Shown: positions 1 through 8,856 of the stretch, piece after piece
Numbering within the stretch: the first letter of the stretch is position 1
Layout: each line of letters starts with the position of its first letter
Assembly: GCF_004022705.2 (NCBI RefSeq)
Contig: NZ_RZOY02000010.1
Span: 124,001-188,000 of the forward strand
From: Mesorhizobium sp. M2D.F.Ca.ET.226.01.1.1
Lineage (GTDB): Bacteria; Pseudomonadota; Alphaproteobacteria; Rhizobiales; Rhizobiaceae
Direction: 5' to 3'
Length of the DNA: 64,000 bases
The notes under the pieces: model-generated
Told to the model about the DNA's origin: nothing
The model's database searches: none
The model's input: only the letters and a program-made list of their open reading frames with translations
Made by a program: the position numbers and the translations under genes

Positions 1-73
1 GCTGCGCCAGCGCCGCTCGATAATCGATCCACGAACGCAACCAGCGATTGCTCGCTGAAACGGCTCGGCTAGA
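1..73. other. Left edge, no assignable gene
   Basis: The first plus-strand frame stays open from the window edge to a TAG at 70-72, just before the ATG of the next gene. This could be the last 23 codons of a gene that lies mostly outside the window, but the residues are not recognisable and a second frame is open almost as far. No function is offered. Confidence 0.2.
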
Positions 74-1999
74 ATGCATCGACGCCGCTTGCAGCGGCGC
101 TGCGGGTTTCGGTCGGCGGGGTGGGTGGAATTGATCCGGATTTGGCTCAGGCCTTCATGGTGGGCAAGCCTGTTGCTGCCGCTTATGCTTGCCGCGCCGG
201 CGGCGGCCGCCATCCAGGAGTACGACGACCATCCGGCCTGCGGCGGCCAGACGGTCGATCCGGCGCGGCGCATCGTTGCCTGCACGCAGATCGTCGAGGA
301 CCGCTCGGAGACGAAGAACAACCGCGCTGCGGCCTTCGTCATACGCGGCAACGCGTTCGGCGCACAGGAAAACTACTTCCTCGCCATTGACGATTACAAT
401 CAAGCGATCGAACTCGACCCGACAAACGCGAACGCGTACTATAACCGGGCCGTAGCCTGGATGCGCGCGAAGCAACCGGACCGCGCGCTGGCCGACTACG
501 ACAAGGCGATACAGTTTAATCCGAGGGGTGCAGACGCATGGTACGGGCGCGGCATTCTTTTGGACGATATCGGACGAAGCGATAGAGCCATCGCGGATTT
601 CGACAAGGCAATCGATCTCGGAGCGAACGATGCCGGCGTCTATCTCAACAGAGGGATATCCTGGAGGCACAGGCACCAGGACGACCGCGCCATAACCGAC
701 TTCGATAAGGCGGCTGTGCTGAGTCCGAACGATCCGCTGATTTACATCGTCCGCGCGCTGACTCGCCTGCGTGACGGCGACACTGAGCATGCCATTGCCG
801 ATTGCGACCGTGCCATCACTCTGGACCCCAAGAACGCCGACGCCTATGCCACCTGCGGCCTAGCCTGGAAGCACCAGGGTAACGACGACAAGGCGATCGC
901 CGATTACGACAAGGCGATCAGCCTCGACCCTTGGAAGCCCAACTCCTACCATGAAAGAGGGCTGGTCTGGAACAACAAGCGCAACTACGACAGCGCGATC
1001 GCCGACTACGACAAGGCGATCAGCCTGGACCCGAAAAACGCTGACCTCTTCGATGACCGCTGCCTTGCATGGCGGCGCAAGGGAAGTCTCGACCGGGCGA
1101 TGGCTGACTGCAACCAGGCGATCAATCTCGATCCTAAGGATGCAGACGCCTTCAACAGCCGAGGGCTTCTCTGGGCGCAAAAAGGCGATGAAGACCTTGC
1201 GATAGCCGACTTCGGCAGGACGATCGCGATCGACGCGAACTCTCCAGGCGCCTTTGCTAACCGGGGCGACGCCTGGTTCAGGAAGGACGATACCGGCCAC
1301 GCCATCGCCGACTATGATGAGGCCATCGCGCTCAAGCCGGGCTATGCCGCCAATTATCGCCGGCGTGCAGCACTGTGGCGAAGAATAGGCGATTATGAAC
1401 GGGCCGTCGCGGACTACGATCGGGCAATCAGCCTCGAGCCGAAAAATGCCCGAGGCTATGACGGGCGTGCATTGACCTGGTTCGGCAAGGGTGAATATTC
1501 GCGTGCGGTCGCCGACTACGACGAGGCAATCGCACTCGATCCGAAATTTGCCTATGCCTATTTCGGACGTGGCATCATCAGTTTCCATTCCGGCGCGCCC
1601 GGCAAGGCGGCCGCCGATTTCCGGCAATCCGCCGCGCTCAAGCCGGACGATGCCTATTCTGCGATCTGGCTCGCTCTTGCCGAGCAACTTGGCGGCGGCA
1701 CCGGCCATCTGCGCGAGGCGACGGCCAAACTCGACATGAAGAAATGGCCGGCGCCAGCCGTGCGCATGCTGCTTGGCGAAACAACCCTGGCGGAAGCAAT
1801 GGCGGCGGCTGCGGACTCGAATCCGTTCAAGCAAAGCGGCAACCGCTGCGAGGCAACCTTGTTCGCCGCCGAGCTCGCGCATGTTGAAGGACGGGGCGAC
1901 GAGGCGCTGCGGCTTTATCGCGGCGCAGCCAGGGACTGCCCCAATGCCTATTACGAGAGTGCCGCGGCCAAAGCCGCGTTGCACGAGTTGGCGCCATGA
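74..1999 (+). CDS. Secreted tetratricopeptide-repeat protein
   Basis: A 641-residue protein with an N-terminal signal-like segment: a basic start, then a hydrophobic run ending in Ala-rich residues near position 46. About 13 consecutive 34-residue TPR units follow from about residue 85, each carrying the pattern AIADYDKAI.LDP. The last 120 residues form a non-repeat tail containing KLDMKKWPAP and two Cys. TPR arrays are protein-protein scaffolds; this one is probably periplasmic or surface-exposed. It overlaps the next TPR gene by 4 bp and shares its architecture and tail, so the two look like a tandem duplication. The first ATG is used; a start at the in-frame GTG about 16 codons downstream would keep the signal segment. 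The specific partner is unknown. Confidence 0.8.
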   Translation: MHRRRLQRRCGFRSAGWVELIRIWLRPSWWASLLLPLMLAAPAAAAIQEYDDHPACGGQTVDPARRIVACTQIVEDRSETKNNRAAAFVIRGNAFGAQENYFLAIDDYNQAIELDPTNANAYYNRAVAWMRAKQPDRALADYDKAIQFNPRGADAWYGRGILLDDIGRSDRAIADFDKAIDLGANDAGVYLNRGISWRHRHQDDRAITDFDKAAVLSPNDPLIYIVRALTRLRDGDTEHAIADCDRAITLDPKNADAYATCGLAWKHQGNDDKAIADYDKAISLDPWKPNSYHERGLVWNNKRNYDSAIADYDKAISLDPKNADLFDDRCLAWRRKGSLDRAMADCNQAINLDPKDADAFNSRGLLWAQKGDEDLAIADFGRTIAIDANSPGAFANRGDAWFRKDDTGHAIADYDEAIALKPGYAANYRRRAALWRRIGDYERAVADYDRAISLEPKNARGYDGRALTWFGKGEYSRAVADYDEAIALDPKFAYAYFGRGIISFHSGAPGKAAADFRQSAALKPDDAYSAIWLALAEQLGGGTGHLREATAKLDMKKWPAPAVRMLLGETTLAEAMAAAADSNPFKQSGNRCEATLFAAELAHVEGRGDEALRLYRGAARDCPNAYYESAAAKAALHELAP

Positions 2000-4311
2000 A
2001 CGCGAAGATGGACATGCCATCTCCGGTGCTGGGCTTGGGATTGAATGGCCTCCGCTTCGGCGGGCCGTTCTTCGCCGCCTGCGTATTGCTGCTCGCTTCC
2101 ATGCTCCCTGCCCTCGCCGCCAGCAGCGACTGCGTCAGTGACGACGAGGTGGATCAGACCGTGCGCATCCAGGCCTGCACGCGCATTATCGACGACGCGA
2201 CAGAGCCAGCAAGAAACCATGCCATCGCCTATTTCAAGCGCGGCAATGTGTGGGCGGAACGGCACGAATACGGTCGCGCCATCGCTGATTTCCGCGCCAT
2301 GATCGACCTCGATCCAAACTTTGCCAATGGCTACTACAACCGCGGTGTAAGCTGGGTCTTCAAGGGCGACTACGACAAGGCCATCGCGGATTTCGACACG
2401 GCGATAGGTCTCGAACCGAACAACGGCGACTACTACTACAATCGCGGCGTTGCCCATTCCTACAAAGGTGAGGACTAGCTTGCTCTCGCCGACTACGACA
2501 AGTCGATCGAACTCAACCCGGACGACGGCAGGGCGTTTCACAACCGGGGCTTGACCTGGGCAAGAAAGGGCGATGATGACCGCGCCATTGCTGACTATGA
2601 CCAGGCAATCCGCCTCGACCCTACGCTTGCCAACGCCTACAACAATCGAGGCTCCGCATGGGCGCACAAAGGCGATTACGACCGTGCCATTGCCGACTAT
2701 GACCAGGCAATTCAGCTCGATCCCAAACATGCCAACGCCTACTACAACCGTGGCCTCTCCCGGGCGGCCAAAGGTAACCAGGAGCGTGCTATCGCTGATT
2801 ACAGCGAGGTGATAAGACTCAATCCAACACATGCCCTCGCCTATCAAGATCGAGGTTCTGCTTGGGCCAACAAGGGCGACAACGATCGCGCCATTGCCGA
2901 CTATAACCAGGCGATAAGCCTTGATCCGAAAAATGCCAGCGTCTACTACAATCGGGGCATCGCTTGGTCCGCGAAGCACGAGTATGATCTTGCCATTGCT
3001 GACGACGACCAGGCAATCGACCTCGATCCGGAAAACGCCAAGGCCTATTACAACCGTGCGCTCGCTTGGGCGAACAAGGGCGACAACGATCGCGCCATTG
3101 CCGACTATAACCAGGCGATAAGCCTCGATCCGAAATATAGCGACAGCTACAGCGGGCGAGGTCTGATGTGGGCTCGCAAGCAGGAGCTTGATCGCGCCAT
3201 CGCCGATTACGACAAGGCGATCGGCCTCAATGCAAACCACGCGATTGCTTACCACAATCGCGGTCTCGCCTGGTTCGGCAAAGGGGAACCGGATCGCGCC
3301 ATTGCTGATCTAGACAGGTCGATCGTCCTCGACCCCAAGGACGCCTCCACTTACTATGATCGGGCCACGATCTGGGGCAGCAAGAATGACGCTGTTCGTG
3401 CCATTACCGATTTCGACAAGGCGATCAACCTCGATCCCAAAAACCCTGCTGCGTTCTTCAACCGAGGCATCACCTGGGCCGCCAAAGGCGATGCCGACAA
3501 AGCCATCGCCGACTATGACCGGGCTATCGAGCTCAATCCGAAACTGACAGTCGCCTACTACAGGCGCGGATCGGCATGGCTTGAAAAAGGCTACGATAGC
3601 CGCGCCATCGCCGACTACGACAAGACCATCGCGCTCAACCCAAAGATGGCAATTGCCTACAACGACCGGGGTTTCGCCTGGAGCAATAAGAGCAACTACG
3701 ATCTTGCCATCGCGGACTACGACCGCGCTATCGAACTCGATGCCAAGAGCATCAAGAGCTACCAGAACCGAGCCTTTGCCTGGGTGGAAAAAGGTCAATA
3801 TGACCGCGCAATCGCCGACTACGGCGAAGCGGTCCAGCTCGATCCGAAAGACGCCCGCACCTATGCCGGCCGGGGCGTGCTTTATCTCTATTCCACCGGG
3901 CAACTGACGAAGGCGCAGGTCGATCTTTCGCAGGCAGCGGCACTCGTGCCCGAGAATGCCTATTTTGCCATCTGGCTGGATATTGCCACGAGGCGCAATG
4001 GCGCGGCGAGCCATTTGCAGCAGGCGGAAACCAAGCTCGACATGACGAAGTGGCCGGCGCCGCTGGTCAGCATGCTGCTAGGTCGAAAGACGCCCGCCGA
4101 AGCTCTTTCGGATGCCAACGCTGTGGATCTAACCCAGAGAACCGGAAAAGTGTGCGAGACGAATTTCTATACGGCCGAACTCGACCGGCTGCAGGGGCAT
4201 GACGAAGACGCCTTGCGGCTCTACCGGCTAGCCGTCAGCGATTGCCCCAGGAATTTCGTCGAGTATCGTGCCGCCAAGATGGCTTTGCGCGCACTCGGCA
4301 CTTCGCCGTGA
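1996..4311 (+). pseudogene. Secreted TPR protein interrupted by an amber codon
   Basis: One reading frame runs from the ATG at 1996 to the stop at 4309-4311, broken only by TAG at 2476-2478. The 5' part (160 codons) has a signal segment and two and a half TPR units. The 3' part continues in the same frame without a gap and has about 14 more units plus the KLDMTKWPAP tail shared with the upstream paralogue. The stop falls inside a TPR unit (KGED, stop, LALADYD) where neighbouring units carry an acidic residue, so a single GAG-to-TAG change explains it. Internal starts such as TTG at 2551 could give a protein without a signal peptide. A sequencing error is also possible. Confidence 0.75.
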
Positions 4312-4424
4312 CGAACGGAGCCCAGCAGCTGGCAACGATGGAGATCGGCATGTGTGAACCAGGTCATAGGAACGCCAAGCAGCGTCTGCTATATTAGCGG
4401 CTCTTCACGGGACGGGGGTCTCGC

Positions 4425-4676
4425 ATGAGGTTCATCGCGGTGCAGGAGCCGCCTGGCAGCAGCTGGGCGGTGTTCGATGCAGGCAATGGCGCTCCGGCCG
4501 AATATGCCGGTCGCGTGCTTATCGGCCTGACGTGGCGCGAAGCCCGCTGGTTCGTCGCCCTGGGCAATGACCGCTCCGGCTGGCCACAATACAGCCGGCC
4601 AGCCCCGCAACTGCGGTTGGTTGAAGCTGGCGGGCCCATTCCGATCCAGGAAAGGCACAGCCAGACAGGCGGTTAG
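4425..4676 (+). CDS. Hypothetical protein, 83 aa
   Basis: A small ORF with ATG preceded by a G-rich stretch (ACGGGGG) that could serve as ribosome binding site. The product has no signal peptide or membrane segment; it is moderately rich in Trp and Pro. No family was recognised. It stands alone between the TPR genes and the DHFR-like gene, and its codon usage resembles its neighbours, so it is probably a real gene of unknown role. Confidence 0.5.
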   Translation: MRFIAVQEPPGSSWAVFDAGNGAPAEYAGRVLIGLTWREARWFVALGNDRSGWPQYSRPAPQLRLVEAGGPIPIQERHSQTGG

Positions 4677-4724
4677 AGAGTTGGGCTGCCGGATTGATTC
4701 AGGCCGCGGGGCCTCAGGCTTTCA

Positions 4725-5309
4725 TCACGCCGGCGCGTAGCGGCTCACCACCATGCCACTGGCATAGGCCTTGGAGCCGAGGAGTTTCAGCCTGGCAAAT
4801 CCGCCCTGGTCGAAGATGCGCCTGCCTGCGCCCAGCACCGCCGGGTTGACGAAGAGCTGGAATTCATCGACGAGGCCGGCGGCGATCAGCGCCGAGGCGA
4901 AGCCGGCGCCGCCGAACACGGCGATGTCGCCGCCCTTGCCTTTTTTCAGCGCGGCGACCTCACGCGGCAGGTCGCCATTGACAACCCGCGTTCGCTCCCA
5001 GCGTGAGGTCTCGAGCTTGTCGCTTGCCACCACCTTCTGCGCCTCGACGATGCGTTGCGCGAAGGCATAGAAACGGTCTTTCGGATATTTCCTGGCCGCC
5101 TTGCCCCAATGGGTCAGATAGCCCTCCTCGGCCATCTTGCGGCTCAACAGGATGGTGTCGATACCCGGAAAGACGGCGTTGAAGTCCTGCTTGAGCTCAT
5201 CGTCCCAGGCGCTGTCGTCGCCCCATTCCCAGAGCTGCCAGCGGTGGTCCTCCTCGGCGCCGACGAAACCGTCGACCGACATCTGCATCTGAAGGATGAG
5301 CTTTTTCAT
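4725..5309 (-). CDS. Dihydrofolate reductase-like (RibD C-terminal) family protein
   Basis: A 194-residue protein of the DHFR/RibD C-terminal superfamily. The N-terminus (MKKLILQMQMSVDGFVG) is the usual first strand, GGDIAVFGGAGFASALI is the nucleotide-binding loop, and GLVDEFQLFVNPAVLGAGRRIF is the typical second signature. Members reduce pteridine- or pyrimidine-like substrates with NADPH, but for this YyaP/YwjB-like branch the substrate is generally unknown. A strong AGGAGG lies upstream of the ATG at 5309. The gene diverges from an HxlR regulator, which is a common arrangement for a regulator and its target. Confidence 0.85.
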   Translation of the reverse strand: MKKLILQMQMSVDGFVGAEEDHRWQLWEWGDDSAWDDELKQDFNAVFPGIDTILLSRKMAEEGYLTHWGKAARKYPKDRFYAFAQRIVEAQKVVASDKLETSRWERTRVVNGDLPREVAALKKGKGGDIAVFGGAGFASALIAAGLVDEFQLFVNPAVLGAGRRIFDQGGFARLKLLGSKAYASGMVVSRYAPA

Positions 5310-5350
5310 GTCCGGTCTCCTCCTGCACTATTGATTTACTTTTGAAACCA

Positions 5351-5378
5351 ATTGACGCAAGACCCGAATGGTGTCAAT
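5351..5378. promoter_or_regulatory. Inverted repeat in the divergent DHFR-like/hxlR promoter region
   Basis: ATTGAC (5351-5356) is mirrored by GTCAAT (5373-5378). The two arms are flanked by T/A-rich stretches, TTTACTTTTG to the left and AGTAAAGTGATTTAAA to the right, that also partly mirror each other. The dyad sits between the divergent start codons and is a plausible HxlR operator. This is inferred from position and symmetry only. Confidence 0.45.
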
Positions 5379-5409
5379 AGTAAAGTGATTTAAAAATGGA
5401 AGCATATTG

Positions 5410-5826
5410 ATGTCGAGCAAGGGACGGTCCGGCTGCCCGATCAGCCTGTCGCTGGAACTGCTCGGCGACCGCTGGACGCTACTCATCATCCGCGATCTGG
5501 TGTTCGCGGGGAAAAGGCATTTTCGCGAGTTCCTGCAATCGGACGAAGGCATTTCCTCGCGCACGCTGGCCGAGCGGCTGCAGACGCTGCAGAACGAAGG
5601 CATCCTCACCCGCAGCGACGACCCGACACATGGGCTGAAGGCGATCTACCGGCTGACCGAAGCGGGCATCGACCTTTTGCCGGTGCTGGCGACGCTCGGC
5701 GCCTGGGGCAGCAGATATCGCAACGCCGACGATAAGCTCGTCCGGATCGCCATTGACCTCGCGGCCGGCGGCGAGTCGGCGCTTGAGCGAATGAAGGAGA
5801 AACTCAGAGTGGAGCACCTGGGGTAA
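5410..5826 (+). CDS. HxlR-family transcriptional regulator
   Basis: A 138-residue winged-helix protein with the HxlR signatures: an N-terminal Cys in GCPISLSLELLGDRW, the recognition region FREFLQ...ISSRTLAERLQ, and the wing YRLTEAG. HxlR proteins usually act as dimers, and some sense electrophiles or oxidants through the N-terminal Cys. ATG at 5410 is chosen over the TTG directly before it. It is transcribed divergently from the DHFR-like reductase, which is its most likely target. Confidence 0.88.
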   Translation: MSSKGRSGCPISLSLELLGDRWTLLIIRDLVFAGKRHFREFLQSDEGISSRTLAERLQTLQNEGILTRSDDPTHGLKAIYRLTEAGIDLLPVLATLGAWGSRYRNADDKLVRIAIDLAAGGESALERMKEKLRVEHLG

Positions 5827-5882
5827 GCCGGCGGTATAGACCGCTCTCCCCCACGCCAACTGCCTATTTCCAAGCGCCGTTT

Positions 5883-6062
5883 TCAGCGCGCCGCCTTGCG
5901 TGGCGCGCTGAGCGCATCGAGACGCTCCTGCAGATGGCCATTCAGCACGATCATTTCTTTCAGCGCCTTCACCGGGTCGCCGTTATGCCGGGCAATGAAA
6001 CTCTCGGCGACCGCGTGAAGCGCGGCTTCCTGGCGGCTGTCCAATCTCACGACATGATCCAT
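5883..6062 (-). CDS. Small hypothetical protein, 59 aa
   Basis: A complete 60-codon frame on the minus strand, ATG at 6062 and TGA at 5883-5885. The product begins MDHVVRLDSRQEAALHAV and is predicted mostly helical, with charged heptads and no membrane segment. High third-position GC and an uninterrupted frame in a stretch without any other gene support it. The family was not recognised. The codons around residue 30 (KALKEMIVLNGHLQERL) look like a short amphipathic helix. Confidence 0.55.
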   Translation of the reverse strand: MDHVVRLDSRQEAALHAVAESFIARHNGDPVKALKEMIVLNGHLQERLDALSAPRKAAR

Positions 6063-6165
6063 AACACTTGCCCCCGTCGCCTACATTAGTAAGCGAACAA
6101 AAAGTGAACAAAAATGTCAATAGCGAATTGACTCACCGAGGAATGGATTCCTATTTTTCCAGGAG

Positions 6166-6459
6166 ATGGGGCGGTTGCTATATCCACGGAGAGCTACGTT
6201 GGGCAGACGGAAAAGCCGCTATGACAGATTGTTCCATTCGGACGCCGAGGCGCTTATCCGCGATGCGCTGGCGTTGCGCGAGACAGCGCTGGCGGCGCAG
6301 CTCAACCTCAAGACCAATTGCGAAATGTATTGGCGGCTCAATGGGTTGACGGACAGGCTGCATGAGGTGATGAGCGCCGTGGCCGGCAAGGAACCCGACT
6401 TCCGCGCCGCCTGGCTAGGACTCTTGCCACTGCCCGAGGATTATTGCGACCGGACATGA
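6166..6459 (+). CDS. Hypothetical protein, 97 aa
   Basis: A small basic-then-acidic protein with a helical centre (DALALRETALAAQLNLKTN) and a conserved-looking C-terminus (LLPLPEDYCDRT). The ATG at 6166 directly abuts AGGAG, which is too close, so translation may really begin at TTG 6175 or TTG 6199. The downstream zinc-ribbon gene starts 3 bp after the stop, suggesting co-translation. No family was recognised. Confidence 0.5.
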   Translation: MGRLLYPRRATLGRRKSRYDRLFHSDAEALIRDALALRETALAAQLNLKTNCEMYWRLNGLTDRLHEVMSAVAGKEPDFRAAWLGLLPLPEDYCDRT

Positions 6460-6462
6460 CGG

Positions 6463-6723
6463 ATGGCCGGACCCATGGACAGCGTCGGCCGCGCGGCCAA
6501 GGCCAATATGCTGCTCGTCGTCGAATGCCGCCATTGCTACCACGCCGGCCGCTTCAAGGCGAACGACCTGGCCAAGGTGGTAGGCTGGAACAAGCCGCTC
6601 GAAGCCATCCGCTTCCGCTGCAAGCGCTGCGGCCGCAAGGACACCGAGGTGAAGACCCAGTTCATCGACCAGGATCATCCGCCCAAGGGCTATATATGGG
6701 TGCTGCAGAAGGCGCGAGGATGA
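6463..6723 (+). CDS. Small zinc-ribbon-like protein
   Basis: An 86-residue protein with two Cys pairs, CRHC near residue 22 and CKRC near residue 53, spaced as in small zinc ribbons. Between them lies a basic region (FKANDLAKVVGWNKPLEAIRF). The arrangement suggests a single bound Zn and perhaps nucleic-acid or protein binding. It follows the 97-aa ORF by 3 bp and is probably in the same transcript. The precise role is unknown. Confidence 0.6.
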   Translation: MAGPMDSVGRAAKANMLLVVECRHCYHAGRFKANDLAKVVGWNKPLEAIRFRCKRCGRKDTEVKTQFIDQDHPPKGYIWVLQKARG

Positions 6724-6756
6724 AAGGGATCCCAGTCCCTCGCCCTCACCAACGTC

Positions 6757-7155
6757 TCAGCTCTCCAGTCTCCGACTATTTCTGACGAATATCGAAGATA
6801 GGACAGATGCGACCCCAAGCGCCCAATATCCGCCGGACAACATGATACACTTCTTAAGGGTATAAGAAAAAGGGGCGTCATATATGGTCGGCGGTCGGAG
6901 AGAATGAAACTCGAATAAGTTTAGATAAGCCATTGTGAATGACAAAATTGCCGTGAAAAGGCACCCTAGAATGATCTGGAGAATTTTTATTTCCAGTCCA
7001 GGTGTACCGCCTTCATCGAACGTGGGGATGTAGCCGCCTTGATCACGCACATCCCGGTACAACCTCCACGACAACCAAAGCAACCATACAAGGCTCGTGG
7101 CACTGCAGGCAGCCATGTAGGCGGGCAGCCCTTGCAGGAAGGACTCCTTAAGCAC
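6757..7155 (-). CDS. Hypothetical integral membrane protein, 132 aa
   Basis: Starts at GTG 7155 with GGAAGG a few bases upstream. Three hydrophobic segments are visible: about residues 12-32, 58-80 and 103-125. An aromatic, charged loop (WRLYRDVRDQGGYIPTF) separates the first two. The region is noticeably less GC-rich than its neighbours. No family was recognised; the composition suggests acquired DNA. Confidence 0.5.
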   Translation of the reverse strand: MLKESFLQGLPAYMAACSATSLVWLLWLSWRLYRDVRDQGGYIPTFDEGGTPGLEIKILQIILGCLFTAILSFTMAYLNLFEFHSLRPPTIYDAPFSYTLKKCIMLSGGYWALGVASVLSSIFVRNSRRLES

Positions 7156-7278
7156 CCCCCTTCCAATGAGCTGATGGGCATGAGCGACCTCGTTGGCAGC
7201 GGGCGGCCAAAAAAAGGGACCTATATACGAGAGTGACCCAATTCAAGATGGCGGACCAAGGCGCGATGCTGGCGATCC

Positions 7279-7863
7279 TTAGATCAAGTCTTCGGGTTCG
7301 ATGTCCTTGTCGTCCTTGTGACCGTCAATGAGCATCCTTGCCACGTCAGGCCGCCGCGCAGCGGCATCCGCAAGAGCGCCCATCAAATGTACCGGTTGGT
7401 AACCTTCCGGTTCATACGGAACCTCGCATAGCCAGTATCCCCCGGTCTTGAACCGTACGACACGGTCTCTCATCCGCCACAACATGGTTGACAGGACCAT
7501 TTCAGGGTCCGATCCCTCGATTGTCAGGCCACGGTCGATCAGCGCCTTGAAGAGTTCGCTGCGAGATACGGGTTCGCCTCGCTCACGGATCACCGCACGC
7601 GCGGCTTCGGCAACATCTTCCTTTTTTGAATTGCGAATCGCCTTGCGCTTAACCGACGATGGTGCCGGTTTGTTCTGTTCGGCGGATACGCTTTCCACAG
7701 GAATCACAGGCTCGCCGGATGCAAAAGCGTTCCACTGGTCGATGAATTGGTCGGCCATCAAGATACGGTCGTGCCACCCGCGCAATTCCGCTTCGAGCCG
7801 TGAAATTTCCGAAAGAGCTTTTATTTTCAGCGCCTTAGCGTTTTCCAATGCCACGTCTGACAT
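7279..7863 (-). CDS. HARE/HB1 winged-helix domain protein
   Basis: A 194-residue protein. Residues 1-45 form a predicted coiled coil (LENAKALKIKALSEISRLE), followed by a low-complexity linker. Residues about 85-150 match the HARE-type helix-turn-helix (AARAVIRERGEPVSRSEL, then LSTMLWRM and GGYWLCE). HARE domains occur in ASXL proteins, RNA polymerase delta subunits and restriction-system proteins and are thought to read DNA or its modifications. Here it stands alone, without a recognisable nuclease or methylase beside it, in an accessory-looking stretch. Confidence 0.65.
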   Translation of the reverse strand: MSDVALENAKALKIKALSEISRLEAELRGWHDRILMADQFIDQWNAFASGEPVIPVESVSAEQNKPAPSSVKRKAIRNSKKEDVAEAARAVIRERGEPVSRSELFKALIDRGLTIEGSDPEMVLSTMLWRMRDRVVRFKTGGYWLCEVPYEPEGYQPVHLMGALADAAARRPDVARMLIDGHKDDKDIEPEDLI

Positions 7864-8282
7864 AGCTAATCTCCCTGTGAATGGCTGACATTACGCCGGG
7901 GAGATGCCACATTCAAGGCCACATTCAGGCTATGCAGGCGCGCAGATTCAGGTTAATGGTTTCTTGCGTCGCCTGGTAAACGCAAAAAGACCCGGGTTGC
8001 GACCGGGTCTTTCTTGGGTTGCCAGCGTCTCTCGGGGACCGTGTTAGTGCCTGACCGAGAGCGAAGGCAGCAGTGATTTGGAGAGTTTTTTAGTACACTG
8101 ATTTGCTTGAGGACGCAACCGCCTCACGGCGGCAAAGGCACCCAACGGCCACAGGCCAGAAGGACTGCCTTAATGAAAACTTTGAACGGACTGCTTGTAC
8201 GGGTCTGTCACTATGTGCGCCCGCACTTCCGCATCCAGAATGGCCGCCTCGTCGCGGTGCAGGGATACTGGAGGTGCTGCGG
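7864..8282. other. 419-bp gap holding a terminator and gene debris
   Basis: No credible ORF was found. The gap contains the hairpin at 7986-8012. The interval 8013-8282 has fragmented frames on both strands and borders a transposase remnant, consistent with decayed mobile DNA. Confidence 0.4.
7986..8012 (-). terminator. Probable rho-independent terminator
   Basis: A 10-bp perfect stem, AAAGACCCGG and CCGGGTCTTT, encloses a 7-nt loop. Read leftwards, the stem ends in a run of five T residues, so it fits a terminator for minus-strand transcripts arriving from the small gene at 8283-8462. Confidence 0.6.
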
Positions 8283-8462
8283 CTAGCCGGGGTCGCCCCC
8301 CTTCTTCTTGGCCGCCGGGGGCTTGTCCTTCGGCGGCTTCTTCTTTTTTGCCTGAGCGATAAGCTCGTCCACCTCTTTCTTGTCGGTGGCGCCGAACCGT
8401 TCAAGTGCTTCGGCGAAGTCGATGTCGAGGTGAAGCGGCGGCTCGTATTTCTTGCCGGTCAT
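8283..8462 (-). CDS. Small lysine/proline-rich protein, 59 aa
   Basis: A 60-codon frame, ATG at 8462 and TAG at 8283-8285. The product begins MTGKKYEPPLHLDIDF and ends in a Lys/Pro-rich tail (KKKKPPKDKPPAAKKKGG). Its start overlaps the 3' end of the IS1595-like transposase remnant by 4 bp, as if translationally coupled. A passenger gene of the former element or a neighbour captured with it is possible. Function unknown. Confidence 0.6.
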   Translation of the reverse strand: MTGKKYEPPLHLDIDFAEALERFGATDKKEVDELIAQAKKKKPPKDKPPAAKKKGGDPG

Positions 8463-8820
8463 GCGATCAATTCCCGATAACGAAGGCGACCGTCAACGCG
8501 GCCGAAGAACTCGTTCATCCGATCGCCTTCGGCCACCTCACGGCGATTATACCGCCACGTCATCTCGGAAAGGTAATTGCCGAGATGCTTGTCGGAAATC
8601 CAGTGGTGTATGCCGTAAATCTGGCGCTTGATAGCGACCACGCGCCCTCAATCGAATTGATATGGAAATAATAGCCACGGCTGTATTCGCCGCCGGAGTG
8701 GTTGACGGTCTGATGATAATAGGTGTCAGACAGGCCGCTGTAACCGGAGAACTCGTCGGTCAGAACGATTGAGCCTTCCTTGACGTGAGCCTCTACAGCC
8801 GCCTTCAGTGGCCGGATCTG
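8459..8820 (-). mobile_element. IS1595-family transposase remnant
   Basis: Only the C-terminal third of a transposase is left. Reading leftwards from about 8820, one frame gives LTDEFSGYSGL, VNHSGGEYSRG and HINSIEGAWS. After a one-base deletion near 8644 the next frame gives IKRQIYGIHHWISDKH and YLSEMTWRYNRR, the usual end of ISXO2/IS1595 transposases. The acidic residue and HxN motif belong to the catalytic core, but the N-terminal half is missing, so the element is dead. No terminal inverted repeat was recognised. The truncation lies just downstream of the SRAP gene. Confidence 0.75.
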
Positions 8821-8856
8821 CCCTCAGGATTTGCCTCCGGGTCAGCATCTGCGTCT

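Noticed and set aside
860..2020. Long minus-strand ORF of 386 codons antisense to the first TPR gene (also similar ones at 1951-3255 and 3310-4014).
   Set aside because: Translation gives a periodic reverse image of the TPR repeats; high-GC codons keep the opposite strand open. No family features.
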